From Welwitschia mirabilis (Eukaryota; Gnetophyta; Gnetopsida; Welwitschiales): 64,000 bases of DNA. How positions within the stretch are numbered: the first letter of the stretch is position 1; every line of letters begins with the position of its first letter. The notes under the pieces are model-generated. The model searched no databases. It saw only the letters and a list, made by a program, of their open reading frames with translations, and had not been told where the DNA came from. Made by a program: the position numbers and the translations under genes. This document shows, piece after piece, positions 35,585 through 46,440 of this stretch. The stretch spans positions 154,923,743 to 154,987,742 of the forward strand of contig JBOZIK010000001.1 in the NCBI GenBank assembly GCA_051453625.1, given 5' to 3'.

Positions 35585-35777
35585 TGTGGTGGTTATCCTA
35601 GTGGTAGAAGATAGATCCTTCATTCATGAGGTTGTGATTTTCAACCTTTGAATACTTTGCTTGACACGTTATGCGACCTTGGATGTAATTAAATTATTCG
35701 CATTACGTAGCCTTGGGTGTAATTCAATCATTCATTTGGGGGTGATGATTATACTCTCTAAGAGAGGTATGATTAGT
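35585..35777 (+). repeat. tRNA-derived SINE, right copy of an inverted pair
   Basis: The A-box-like TTATCCTAGTGGTAGAAG (about 35,593-35,610) and the B-box-like GAGGTTGTGATTTTCAACC (about 35,628-35,646) are in tRNA order. The tail holds ACCTTGGATGTAATTAAATTATTCGCATTACG, then a near repeat, then GATGATTATACTCTCTAAGAG. It is the reverse-complement partner of 35,395-35,550 over about 100 bases of body and tail. Confidence 0.6.
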
Positions 35778-37190
35778 AAAGGTTTTAAGTTCAACATCCA
35801 CCAATGAATAATTAAGAAATATATTGCAAAATATAAAAGCAAAATCATTTCATAGAGGTTCTTATCCAATGAAAAGTCAACATTATGAAATTAGTGATGT
35901 GAAGGTATGCAGTGAATGTATCAAGATCTAGTCTCTTTAACAATAACCACATAATTTAAAGAGGAAGATCTAAAGGAAGTAACAAAAAGCTAAGAAGGAT
36001 GGAAACAATGAGAGATTCCCTTTACATTAGAATACATAGAGTACAAAAGCTTCTTGAACAGACTCATGTGAAAGCATTATGCTAACTCATCTTTAAACAC
36101 TCACACTCTGCTTTTTTACTTTGATGCTTCTTAAGCCTATCACTCTTCTCTATTTATAAGGCTTTCAGAGAAATCTTAACCATGAAGGATTCACTAACAT
36201 TGCCCTCCTACATGTTTCACCAAAAATAGTTTCTAGACAAAGGATATTCCTTACACCTAGACTCCCTCAAAACATGCTAACTTAAGTAGCTATCAATTTT
36301 CGACATTGTAATTACACAGGGTGGATTTTATTTTCTACATGAACACACTAATAACTAATGCAAACAAATTTTCTACAAGGATGCTTCTACATCAATTAGA
36401 TAATGGGATAAGACTTCATATCTAACGACATTTAACCCTTCATAAAATGTTGATCTTCCATTGTTATAATAGAGTTATGATATATAGAAAACATTTTATA
36501 TAAATTAGTAGACTACTAATTTTAACAAGGCGAAGATAAAGAAAAGCTAACTAAAATTTTTCTACAATCTCAATGATACCCTCTTGTACAATACCTAAGC
36601 AAAAATGCACAAAAAAAGACTCTGCATTATGTAACAACCTTAAATTGTCTAAGGTTTTCTCGTTTAATAATAACCTAACAATCACTTAAAGATATATATA
36701 TAGAATCCATAGGTTCATCGTCTCCATTGCAGAAACAATAGTTTATTCTCAATAAAACAAAGTCCGAAAGAAGTTAAATGGCACGAGTCAACCCACATGC
36801 GTTATGAGAAACCTGGGCACTCTAGTAAGCAAAACATAACATAAAGACACTTAAATTAAACTTAAACCCAACTGAAATTAAAGAAAATAAACAAAAGATA
36901 AAATCCCTTTTGAAACCACGTGGCATCGTGACCTTTTTTTGTTTTAAAAATCCATAAAATGTTTCACGCCCCTGCCCGCCTTGGTTTTCAAAGGGCCGTA
37001 TTTTTTACCGTAGTAATTCAATAATTCCAAGAGTTATAAATTAAAAAAAATACATGCAAATATCTCAGAGTACCTCGGCCTTGCATGTTTTCTGTTTTTT
37101 TAATTAAATTTTTTCTTTTGTCCGAAGTTAATTACGGCGATTTAAGTGAGTGAGTGGTCAAAAGGGGGTCCAAAGTAACCCTTTGGGAGG
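35778..37190. other. Intergenic region upstream of the conserved gene
   Basis: No element recognised. GC and CpG rise from about 36,700, approaching the promoter. The segment near 36,960 (CACGCCCCTGCCCGCCTTGG) is GC-rich for this window and may be promoter-proximal. Confidence 0.45.
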
Positions 37191-37192
37191 CA

Positions 37193-37203
37193 TATAAAAA
37201 GGG
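37193..37203 (+). promoter_or_regulatory. TATA box of the conserved gene
   Basis: TATAAAAAGGG lies about 625 bases upstream of the start codon, with higher GC around it. Transcription would start near 37,225. It is the only strong TATA box between 36.5 and 37.8 kb. Confidence 0.6.
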
Positions 37204-37224
37204 GAGGGGCAGTGTGCAATGGTA

Positions 37225-37490
37225 GAAATCGGAACCAAAGGGAGGGCAACGCAACAACGAAAAAACCCTCGCGTGCGACGCATCTGTGAAACTCGCCCTT
37301 TGTTTTACGACTCTCTCTGTTGGGGAGTGTTTCTCGATTTCGATTAAAGATCTGTGGATCGATTGGTATAGAGTACCAGAAAAGCTTGGCTCCCTCTCTC
37401 TTTCGCAGGGCTTGGATTATCATCATTGATTTGGTTGATTCATAAAACATAAACGAAACCCTAACTGCAATCTTTGCAAGCCTCGGAGAG
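37225..37490 (+). promoter_or_regulatory. 5' UTR exon with telo-box
   Basis: It is a CpG-containing, gene-like segment downstream of the TATA box. The telo-box AAACCCTAA lies at 37,456-37,464, an element common near the start of plant genes for growth and translation. The exon probably ends at GAGAG|GTACAT (donor at 37,491), and the matching acceptor is TTCCAATTCAG at 37,807, giving a 317-bp intron in the 5' UTR. A second donor (CAG|GTAAGA at 37,758) would leave an intron of only 50 bp and is less likely. The 124-residue minus-strand frame over this region is a shadow. Confidence 0.5.
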
Positions 37491-37817
37491 GTACATAAAT
37501 GATCCCAATGATGCACTTCTCCGAGGGTTTTTACTTAGCCTTTTTTAGTTTGTTTTGTTTGGATGTTGTGACTGAAAACCCTATCAATGGCTCGCTGCAG
37601 CTTCAGCTCGGCTTGTGCAGGGAGCTGCGCGATTTGTGGTTTCTCAAACCAAGTATCAAATTGCGAAGGCACACAAAAATTTTCTTGAACTCATTTGAAA
37701 TAACAATTAAATTTTTGTTCTGATCGCGATTGGTAGAGTGTTCGCGATCTTGATCAGGTAAGATTCGATCGGCAAGTAAGGAAACTATTCGAATTCTTCC
37801 AATTCAGTTGAATCAAG

Positions 37818-40789
37818 ATGTCTCGGTGTTTCCCATTTCCTCCTCCGGGATATGACAAGGCGGCTGTGCTCGCCGAGCGGGAATTTCTGGAAAAGGTTCG
37901 TTTGGTTTATACATCATTGCTGCTTTTCTGTTCATTTGAAACCCTACTTGGATGCCTGGTTGAAATCTTTGAAGATGACTTAGGGTTATATTTTGTTCAA
38001 AACCCTAGCGCTCTTGTTAACCGAAGAAATCAAACGAGTGAGGACCATGTTTAGTAGCCATGTTTTTAGCAAAGATGTTAAGATGGGTGATGATAGTTTT
38101 CTGAGTCCTCGATTTGCAAGAAACAGCAATAATTCGACGGAATCTGTATGGAACAATCAAGATGACATATCGTTGCTTTTCTTTTGAACCAACCATTTGA
38201 ACAAAAGGACTCTTCATCAATCACGTAAAAGGATCCCGCTAAATAAAATAATCATTGTTGAAAAAAATTAAAAGATCTTTAGTGCTGCCACTGTTGCGAG
38301 AGACCTCTCAAAATATGACTAATACCCAACCTAGCGGCCCTGTGAATTCTCTGAAAACTTTAAATTTCTTTTACAAAACCCCTAGTACAAAGACGTGTAA
38401 AATCTTATCCCTTCCAGAAGAAGTCTTCTACTCTAATAACAGAATCTGATTTGAGTTTTATATCTGAATCGAGTTACATTAGATTTTTTATTGTCTGTAG
38501 CTGTATCAGGTCCGAGTAATAAAAATCCGCCTTAAATGTTATGGCTCTACTGGAGTCTAGATCTTTCAAGGCTTCCTTGTCTTACAATTTGTTTAAATCC
38601 ACTGGATCTCCACAAATGTGTTATAGAAGATATATAAGGTTGAAATGAGTCTATTTTAGTCCTTTAGAAGCTTCATGTGCGTTTTAGGTGTTTGCTTTAA
38701 GGTTCATGGATGTGGTTTAACTCAGTACCTGGTTCTCTTACAGTAGCAACTAGTAGAGATAGACCAAGCATAGGTTTTTATTTGGTAGATACAGTTATGT
38801 TTATTTGGATTGAATTTTATACGAAAGTTAAGCATTAAAATTGAGCTTTTCTTAGTTCAAGTTTCCTGTTCTGAATTGTTCAGATTCAGAATGTGGAAGA
38901 GAAGGAGAAAGTGAAGGAAAAGAAAGTAAAGAAAGAGAAACGAAAGAGAAAGGAGTTTGAAAATGGAATTGTATCTGGTGAAGATGTCAAAAAGAAGGAA
39001 AAGAAGAGACACAAACATAAGCACAAGGACAAGAAGGACAAGTGCAACGATGAAACTGACAAGAAAAACTCTGCTCGTTATGAAGCGATGAGTATTGATA
39101 AGCGTGAAGAGATTGACAATGTTAAATACAATGGTTTTCAAAAGAGAGATGTTTCAAAAGAGATGGATGATAATGCTGAGGGCACAGATGTCAGCAAGGA
39201 TTCTGTAATCACCAGAGCGGACTCATCTGATAATGCAGAGACAAGGAACAACCATTCCAATGATAATCATTTAAAGCACGAAAGGCCTGATGGTGGGTAT
39301 TTTTAATTGCTCTTGTCTGTAGAATTTTATTCTTATGCCACCTTATTGCATAACTATGTAGTAGCACGCTTATGGGAACTAGGCACTGTTTTCTTAGTCG
39401 TTGAGTTTGTTTTTAATATCTGTGTTTTCATAATTTGATAAAGGTAATGGCATTTGGATCTGCTTACCCGTGCTTACAGATAAGGAGAAGAGATGCAAAA
39501 AATTGCATCAAGCTACTTCTTCTGGAGTTGTGCGGAAAGGAGACTCAAAGATTCTCAAAAAAGTCACAGATTCTTCTTCTTCTCAAGGAAAACATGCAGA
39601 TAATGGCAAAAGCATTAGCAATTCGACCTTTTCTTCAATGGAAATGAAAAGTCAGACAAATATATCAGTGCAGAAAGGTGGAACTGATGCATTTAAAACT
39701 GTTAAAGGTAGCAGTACAGAATTAGGTGCAAAATTAAAGGGCAGCAGTCAATTTCCGGGATGTAAAAGTGGGTCATCTAAACTTCAATCTAAAGCCTTGT
39801 CAAGTGATAGGATTTCAGCTGTTAACAAAAGATCGCATGCTGAAGTCGTTCCTTCACATATAAGGAACAATGAGAAGAGAGGTATCAAGCTCCCTGAAGA
39901 CAAGCATGTTACTGCTGATCATCATGTTAACCAAAATTTGACACAGTCTCTTCAAGCTAATCACTTGACAGATAAAAAACTTCAAGCTACTAATCACCGT
40001 CGAACCAAATCTGGGACCAAATCCAAATTTGATGTTACCAATGGACAGAATGTAGTTGAAAGGTCTCAGGTTTCTAAATTTGACAAGCGAAGTTCACAGT
40101 CTGAAGCAGTGGAAAAGAATAAACACCCTATTCCAAATGCCCAAAAAATAGGGCCAAATGATGAGAGCCCAGATCAAAATGCTGCACTTGAAAAGAATAA
40201 ACATCCTAGTCCAAATGCTCAAAAAATGAGGCAACACGATGGGAGGTCAGANNNNNNNNNNAATACAAGGATGATGGAGTGTAAAGAACTTGAGTCAGAA
40301 GACATCAAATCTCTGACGAAGGCTGTTAAAAATGAAAACAGTAAAGGCTTGTTCACGGACAAGGACCAGAAGATTGACAGGGTCCAAAAGACTGCTGAAG
40401 ACACTTCTAACAATCGGAGTGACCAATCTCTTCCAAGCACCAGTTATGATGCGTCTTCACCGACTGAACCTGAATCCCTAAAAGGTAAAAGCATTAACAG
40501 TTGTCGCTATGGTGGGATCCAAAACTCAAGTAGTGCATCTGAAAAGTGTTCAAGTGATCTGTCTACTCAGCATTCATCGAAGAGCAGTGACATTGTTAAT
40601 TCTTTACCTGTCCCAAAGTTTCAAGAATGGTCAGATTTTGATGATCAATCCTGGCTATTCCCTACTGAAAAAACTTTAAGGAAATCAGATTTGAACTTGA
40701 ATGCTGATGCACCAGTAAAAGTATGGGATAAATCGATTCCTATTCCTTCAGTCAATTTACATGCATTGCCGTTTGTTGTTCCTTTCTAA
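37818..40789 (+). CDS. Lysine-rich conserved plant protein of unknown function (MSRCFPFPPPGY family)
   Basis: Three coding exons: 37,818-37,895, 38,884-39,292 and 39,480-40,789. Their lengths (78, 409, 1310) sum to 1797, giving 598 residues plus stop, with matching phases and GT/AG borders at both introns (988 and 187 bp). The ATG lies ten bases after the likely 5' UTR acceptor. Residues 1-12 are MSRCFPFPPPGY, the hallmark start of a seed-plant family often labelled 'Myb-like protein X'. Residues about 28-75 are very Lys/Glu-rich with basic runs such as KEKKVKKEKRKRK, suggesting nuclear location and a coiled coil. The middle is Ser/Asn/Lys-rich and probably disordered. Residues about 541-556, PKFQEWSDFDDQSWLF, and the end ALPFVVPF are the conserved C-terminus. 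A 10-N gap (40,252-40,261) falls in exon 3, so a few residues near 420 are uncertain. The biochemical role is unknown. An alternative acceptor six bases downstream (38,889) would remove two residues. Confidence 0.85.
40106..40261 (+). repeat. 78-bp (26-residue) in-frame tandem repeat running into a gap
   Basis: Two copies begin at 40,106 (AVEKNKHPIPNAQKIGPNDE) and 40,184 (ALEKNKHPSPNAQKMRQHDG), exactly 78 bases apart, so the frame is kept. The 10-N gap starts near the end of the second copy, which suggests the assembler failed on further copies. Confidence 0.8.
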
Positions 40790-41385
40790 ATCTCTTTTTG
40801 GCAGCATGCTGGCTTTTGAGTCTGCCTGAGCATAAGTTGACTGTGCTGAACAGTGAAGTTTGTGAAGTAAGAAGATAAGAACCTAAGACAGTGCTGCCTT
40901 GTGTACTCTGATTATCTGATAGGGAAAGGACAATTCATTTGACCGTTATCCAATCTTGGAAGTTTTGCAGGAGAGCTCTAAGGTTTAACTTCTGTTGCCT
41001 GGATCTGGAAGGGGTTTCAATGCTATTTTCAACTTTGGTAGTGATAAGAAGACTCAGTATCTTTTGGAAATGAACTTGACAATATCTTTGTCTTCAGAAG
41101 GATAGCACCAACTCAAAATGCTTATGTATATTTTATGCTTGAGTTTGGACCCTGTGTTCTGGGCCATTGGAATTCAGTTTGAGAGACCATTAAAATATAA
41201 AGATGTTCACACTGAAATAATTGCCATATTTTGATAGGCAATAATGTTTTGGAACGAAAACATTTTCTGTTGCAGGCACTTAATCAAATTGTAATGATTC
41301 TTTTGGAGGAGATAGGAATGATTGTTATTACGATTGGACGCAAAGAGGAAGTCAAAAATACAATACGGACAAAAGTCTAACATAT
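40790..41385 (+). other. Probable 3' UTR of the conserved gene
   Basis: Base composition stays gene-like after the stop codon. TTAAAATATAAAG near 41,190 could serve as a plant poly(A) signal. The true end cannot be fixed without transcripts. Confidence 0.4.
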
Positions 41386-41545
41386 AAGCATACTCGTCCT
41401 GGACCCTATATGTCAGTCTGATGTATATATGAACAAATTTTCTGCCATCGATATTTTTATATAAAAGCATACTCGTTCTGGATCTTATATGTCATTGTGA
41501 TGTATATATGAAACAAATTTTCTGCCATTGGTATTTGTATTGGAT
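41386..41545. repeat. 79-bp tandem duplication, two copies
   Basis: AAGCATACTCGTYCTGGA starts at 41,386 and 41,465, each followed by TATATGTCA, GATGTATATATGAA and CAAATTTTCTGCCAT. The copies are about 90% alike. The minus-strand frame over it is not a gene. Confidence 0.8.
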
Positions 41546-43175
41546 ACATTTGTTGAGATTCAATTGCAACTGTTACGTAAACATTTGATTGGTTAATGCA
41601 AGCCTCAGCTGCCCTCTTTTTTTTTTAAAAATTGAAAGCACATTGTTCGTCTAGTATAGATACTATGCTCTAGTTTTTCCGACGATGAGATGCCATTGTG
41701 TTTGAAACAAGAGGATGTAAGAAATCCTTTGGCTTTCAATTTTATCTACGGCACCAGTCAGTTATTGTGTCCAGAATGCAATTTTGCAGCAAACTTTGTA
41801 AAACTTTATATTAAATGCTATCAAAAATGTGTAATTCTTTGATTCACTTTTAACGGTAGTATTGCATTGGCTGGGCTCTAATTTTTCTGTTGGAAGGGTT
41901 TAATTCCTCAGTTTGTGATAAACTAGTACATTGGAATTTCTTGTCCAACAGCGAGGTCATATTAAAGCATTCAAAACATATATGGTTTCCTTCCAACAAG
42001 AACAGCTAATGATAAATTTTAGATGTACCTCACCTACAATTGTCGTTCAGATGACAAATCCAACTCAGATTTCACAGAGGCGTAGAGGAGTGTTAATTCA
42101 GAAAACGAAACAAGGAATGTGATAAAATCAGAGGCACAAATACGAATGGTGGAAAGGGGAATGATCTTGTAGTATTATTAGAACCAAAATTTTTTGAAAT
42201 GAATCCCAGCTTTTTTTATCTGATACTGCAAATGAAATCCTATGAAGTTGTGCAAGACTAATCTTCATTTGGATAGTGGGGGAAAAAGGTTCTGTTTTAT
42301 TTGTTTCTTTAAGTCACATTGTTTTCTTCTAGATGGCTTGGATCTTTCAGGAGAATGACTTCAGGTAGTGGGTTATGGTAGTAGAGGGGTGTATATTTTC
42401 TGTATTTCAGTAGCAGTTCTGTAGAGAAGTGTCATGATACACAACGCTATATTATTATTGATTGCGGTGTTCATCACCAAGGTACTGTTGTGTTCATTAG
42501 GTGTCCCAAGACAAGGAAAGAGGTTTTTCGGTGCCATTTTCTGAGATCGTATGATCATATCAGTGAACATTTTACCCAGAGGCTACAGTTAGTGGTCCTC
42601 GTGGATAGAGGATATAGTCATCCTCAGCGTCTTTTGTATGCATCGCATCGTTTTCTTGTTCTTTGAATAAGGGTCTATAGTTTAGGGTGCAAGTGTTGTA
42701 CAGGTGTTCTCCATTTGATGGATTCTTATTTACTGTTTAGTGAGCCCTCCTGTCAGCCTGTCGAACACTCACGATGAAAGTCGAGTGAAGAATAGGCAAG
42801 CAATTATTCCAATGAAAGTATATTTGAGGATATAAATAGCGACTGATATCACTGATCAGAATCTTTCATGTAGTGGGTCAACTGTTAATTGATTTTGGTT
42901 TCTTCCGGGAGAATCTTTGACGATAAAAAAATGTAGTGAGTTTTTCTCGGTTATGATTTTCAACTGGTCTTTTCGAATTCTGTAAGCGTGTCCAATCATA
43001 GATACTCCATTACAGGTTAAATGACAAGATATTTGGTTGACATTGTGGGCAGTCAGTTGGGGAGTCCAGTGTAACTGAGTAAAGCTTTCTGAGCTGTTGA
43101 GCTCTTTGTATTTGTACCTAAATCGAAGTCTATATTTTGAGAATTTCGGATACGCTATAAGCCAAGACCTTAAGT
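41546..43175. other. Gene-like composition, no gene assigned
   Basis: GC and CpG are higher than in the repeats (for example around 42,600-42,780 and 42,900-43,150), as in the conserved gene. Small open frames, such as 41,931-42,122, match no family. It may hold a long or alternative 3' UTR of the gene, a non-coding transcript, or a lost neighbour gene. It ends at a 10-N gap (43,176-43,185). Confidence 0.35.
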
Positions 43176-43185
43176 NNNNNNNNNN

Positions 43186-44490
43186 ATTTATGTAACTAGG
43201 AAAAATTGTGGTAACAACCAACATCATTTTAACATAAGCATACTTTAATTTTAGTTTGTATTAATTACATTCTACCTTTATCTCTTAGCAGTGCCTTTGT
43301 TAATGTTCATTTACAATTTAGTACCTGTCGTTTTTGGGCAGATTTGTATATTTTTGCCAAAGCATTTTCTTTCTTAATCCTGGATTTATTTATTCTATTT
43401 ACTTGTTTTTGTGTTTTATTCTTGTAATTGAATATTTAATAACAAAATAAACTTAGATACTTCAGAAGAAACTTAATATCATGATTGTTAAATGAAAAGT
43501 ATTGAATGACAAGTACACTAGTGTATTCTTCTTATAACATGTATTTGATTTTAAAGTGACAACTGTAGCTATTGAATAGCTTTAGTTATTGTACTAGAAC
43601 ACATTAAAAAAAAGACTTTATTGCATAAATAAATAGAATTTTAAAACCTTATTAATTCCATCCTCCCATTAATCTAAGCTATATAGAGGAAGTGTCATTA
43701 AGGAGCTACCTAAATGACGTTATTGTTTTTTATGAATTTTTAAGCTTTTATAAAAAGTGTCAGAAGAAAAAGGAAAATAATAAACCAAATCGTCTCTATT
43801 CTCTCGTATGGGCTTTTGGAAAATACATCTTGAAACACGCACAATCACTTTGGATATTTCCAATTGAACATCCAAGTTGCCTGTAGCTTAAGCACACACA
43901 TAAGTGTTATGTGTGATTGATTTTACAAGAAATGGACTTACCTATTTGAAGTGGGCATGCTTGTAATGCATGGTTAGCCACAGTTAATAATGATAAACTT
44001 CTAAGGTAAGACATCCTCACCTTATAATTACCTTTGTAAGCATTCATATATAGGATATGGCCGNNNNNNNNNNNNNNNNNNNNNNNNNNNNNNNNNNNNN
44101 NNNNNNNNNNNNNNNNNNNNNNNNNNNNNNNNNNNNNNNNNNNNNNNNNNNNNNNNNNNNNNNATGGCCGAAGGGATCCTTTACAAGTGTGATTATAGTT
44201 TTACATGTAGGAGTACATGTGAAAATGATAGTAAACTTCTTATATAGAAACTAGTAACATAAGCTATCATAGTGTTGAGATTTCATAACTTTGGTTTAAT
44301 AAAATTAACAAAGAAAAATAGAGCCATATGGCTTTCAAGTTGTAACTCAATAAAATGTTAAAGTCAATTTCAATACATACCATTTAGAGAGTTTATAATA
44401 GGCATATGTCCTTTACATTAGGAAATGATATTTAAGATAAAGCTTTGAGATGTGATTGTGCTATAGAATGCACTCCCAGATACCTAGATA
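43186..44490. other. Unassigned AT-rich DNA with a 100-N gap
   Basis: Nothing recognised. The gap at 44,064-44,163 has the same 7-mer ATGGCCG at both edges (44,057-44,063 and 44,164-44,170), so it may hide a short contig overlap rather than missing sequence. Confidence 0.4.
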
Positions 44491-44690
44491 GAGGAGAGAT
44501 ATGCTCTTGTTGCCAAGGTAGAGGGTAGGAGCTTTAGATATCAACCAGAGCTATCAGTTGTAATATAAGGCGATCGTAATGACATCCTTTTCACTTGGGC
44601 TACATGGGAGTTAGCCTACTCGCTTTTCATTTATTTAGATTAAATCAAACACCAAGGTGAGGCTTTTAAGAGGGAAAAACAAATAGATAA
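44491..44690 (+). pseudogene. Possible chromovirus integrase end/chromodomain relic
   Basis: The plus strand reads YQPELSVVI, a stop, then GDRNDILFTWATWELAYSLF. It resembles the plant chromoviral end: P-E-A-V-L-x-x-R, then L-V-K-W-x-x-x-x-x-x-x-A-T-W-E-x-x-x-x-L. The match is short and the K-W core is changed, so the call is weak. Confidence 0.35.
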
Positions 44691-45004
44691 ATGCTTCTCC
44701 TCTTGACCATTGGTAGTAATCATTACCATCAGAAAATTCCATGCAAGCCTAAATTAAAGAAGCTACAAGAATCATTATCATTTTCTTAACTTAATATGAT
44801 GTATCATTAATTAAAAAAAGAATACTATGGATGTAATTAATGGGTTGTAAACCTTGAATACCATTTAAATACAATAATAGAAGTTATGATATTAGAACCA
44901 TGTAGTGATGGATCAGCTTACAATGCTATATTAGAATGGAAAGCATGATTGTTTTCCTGAATTTTAACATATTAGAAATCCTAGTAGATTATTGAATAAC
45001 CATC

Positions 45005-46265
45005 ATCTAAGTAATGCATCAAAATAACATTCAAGATTATTTATGCATTGAGAGTAATCATAAATGCGTCAAAGATAGAAGAGAAGGAAATGCAAACTAT
45101 CAAAGATTAAATTGCATGAATATTTAGCGCAAATATGCAATAAGTTGCATGAAAGTACAAAAATTTTCCTTAGGCTTAGTAAGGGAAATGCCTTATGAAG
45201 TAATCACATGCCCACACTTTGGAAGAAAGAAAAGAAACCTAGAAGGATATGATGAGATAAAACATCATCATAATCATGAAAACCATCAAATGATTAATGG
45301 AGGATGCTGTATAATGGAGGTACTAGAAAGGATGAAATTAATCTCATTGAATCAAGGATGTACTTATACTAATATGAAAGATGAAATGTCTTAAACCTTG
45401 TATGGTTATGCTTTTTATCTCATTAGGATTAGGATTTACATCATAATGACATCAAGTACAATGAATTTAATTAATATTTAAGGTTTCTTAATAAGGAAGA
45501 TAGTCAAGTTAATTCATGCTATTACTTTCCTAGTCCTAGATATTATTTAACTAACCTATTAATGTAAAATGTTATTTTGGCATAATATCTAACTAATGTT
45601 ATTATCAACTTTCTATCAAAACTAGTATCATGTTATTTTTTATTATGTAGGCTAAACTAAGCTATGTTATAGTCAATTGGAGGTCTAACTCGTACTTCAA
45701 ATTGGCATCATCATCCTAGTGTTTCAAAATTCATAGATCTTTCACTACATGGGTCAAATTAACTACCTCCCTTATTAAGCAATCTCAATTAATGTCTACA
45801 TACATTGTATTTGAAGTCAAATTTGATGTATAATGTCAAACGTAGTACCATAAAAGACAAAATCATACAAAGTCTAAGATATCATATGTTATTATATATT
45901 TTTATTCTCTATCTTAGGTCTTGTTCTTTACCTCATCCTTGAGCTTCATCCTTCATTAAGCATTGAACATATTGATGGTTTCCATGGCTATGATGAAAGA
46001 TTATCTCATCATATCCTTCTAGGCCTTGTTTCTTCCCTCTTAACCATGAGGAGTTGATTTCTTTATGAGGCAGCTCCCTTGTTAAGCCAAAGGACAATCT
46101 TGTACTTCCATAATATTTGTTACATGTTTGTATTAATAGTCAGTGGGATTTGATCATTACTTATGTTTCATTTACTTTCATCTTTGATGCATTTATGATT
46201 ATTTTTAATGTAATAACAATCTTGAATGTTATCTTGACCATTTGATTAGATGATTGTTACTTTAA
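45005..46265. repeat. Large inverted repeat, arms about 0.3 kb, loop about 0.6 kb
   Basis: The left arm (about 45,005-45,340) and the reverse complement of the right arm (about 45,935-46,265) share, in order: AATAACATTCAAGATT, TAATCATAAATGC, GAAGTACAA, CTAGAAGGATATGATGAGATA and AAACCATCAA. The arms differ at many positions, so they are old copies of a repeat inserted in opposite directions, possibly LTR pieces. The 81-residue open frame at 45,149-45,394 lies in the left arm and has no known family. Confidence 0.65.
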
Positions 46266-46323
46266 TGCTTTGTTATGGTTTTAAGATTAACATGATTAAT
46301 GTTCTAAAATTCATAAATCTATC

Positions 46324-46440
46324 ATGTTTTTCATTTTCTACATCACATTGTAAGATAACCTATTTTTGAATTATGTGACTCTACTATGTTTTTAATTTTC
46401 TATGTCACATGGTAAGATAACTTATTTTTGAATGGTGTTA
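46324..46440. repeat. 61-bp tandem duplication
   Basis: ATGTTTTTMATTTTCTAYRTCACAT...TAAGATAACYTATTTTTGAAT occurs at 46,324 and 46,385. Confidence 0.7.

Noticed and set aside
35395-35777. Functional tRNA gene
   Set aside because: Box-like words are present, but no cloverleaf with acceptor-stem pairing can be drawn, and both boxes deviate from consensus.
37142-37516. 124-residue minus-strand frame at the gene promoter
   Set aside because: It overlaps the TATA box and 5' UTR of the conserved plus-strand gene and has no homology; a shadow in GC-richer DNA.
38857-39141. 94-residue minus-strand frame rich in Leu and Phe
   Set aside because: It is the complement of the Lys-rich coding exon; hydrophobic runs are the mirror of AAG/AAA/GAA codons.
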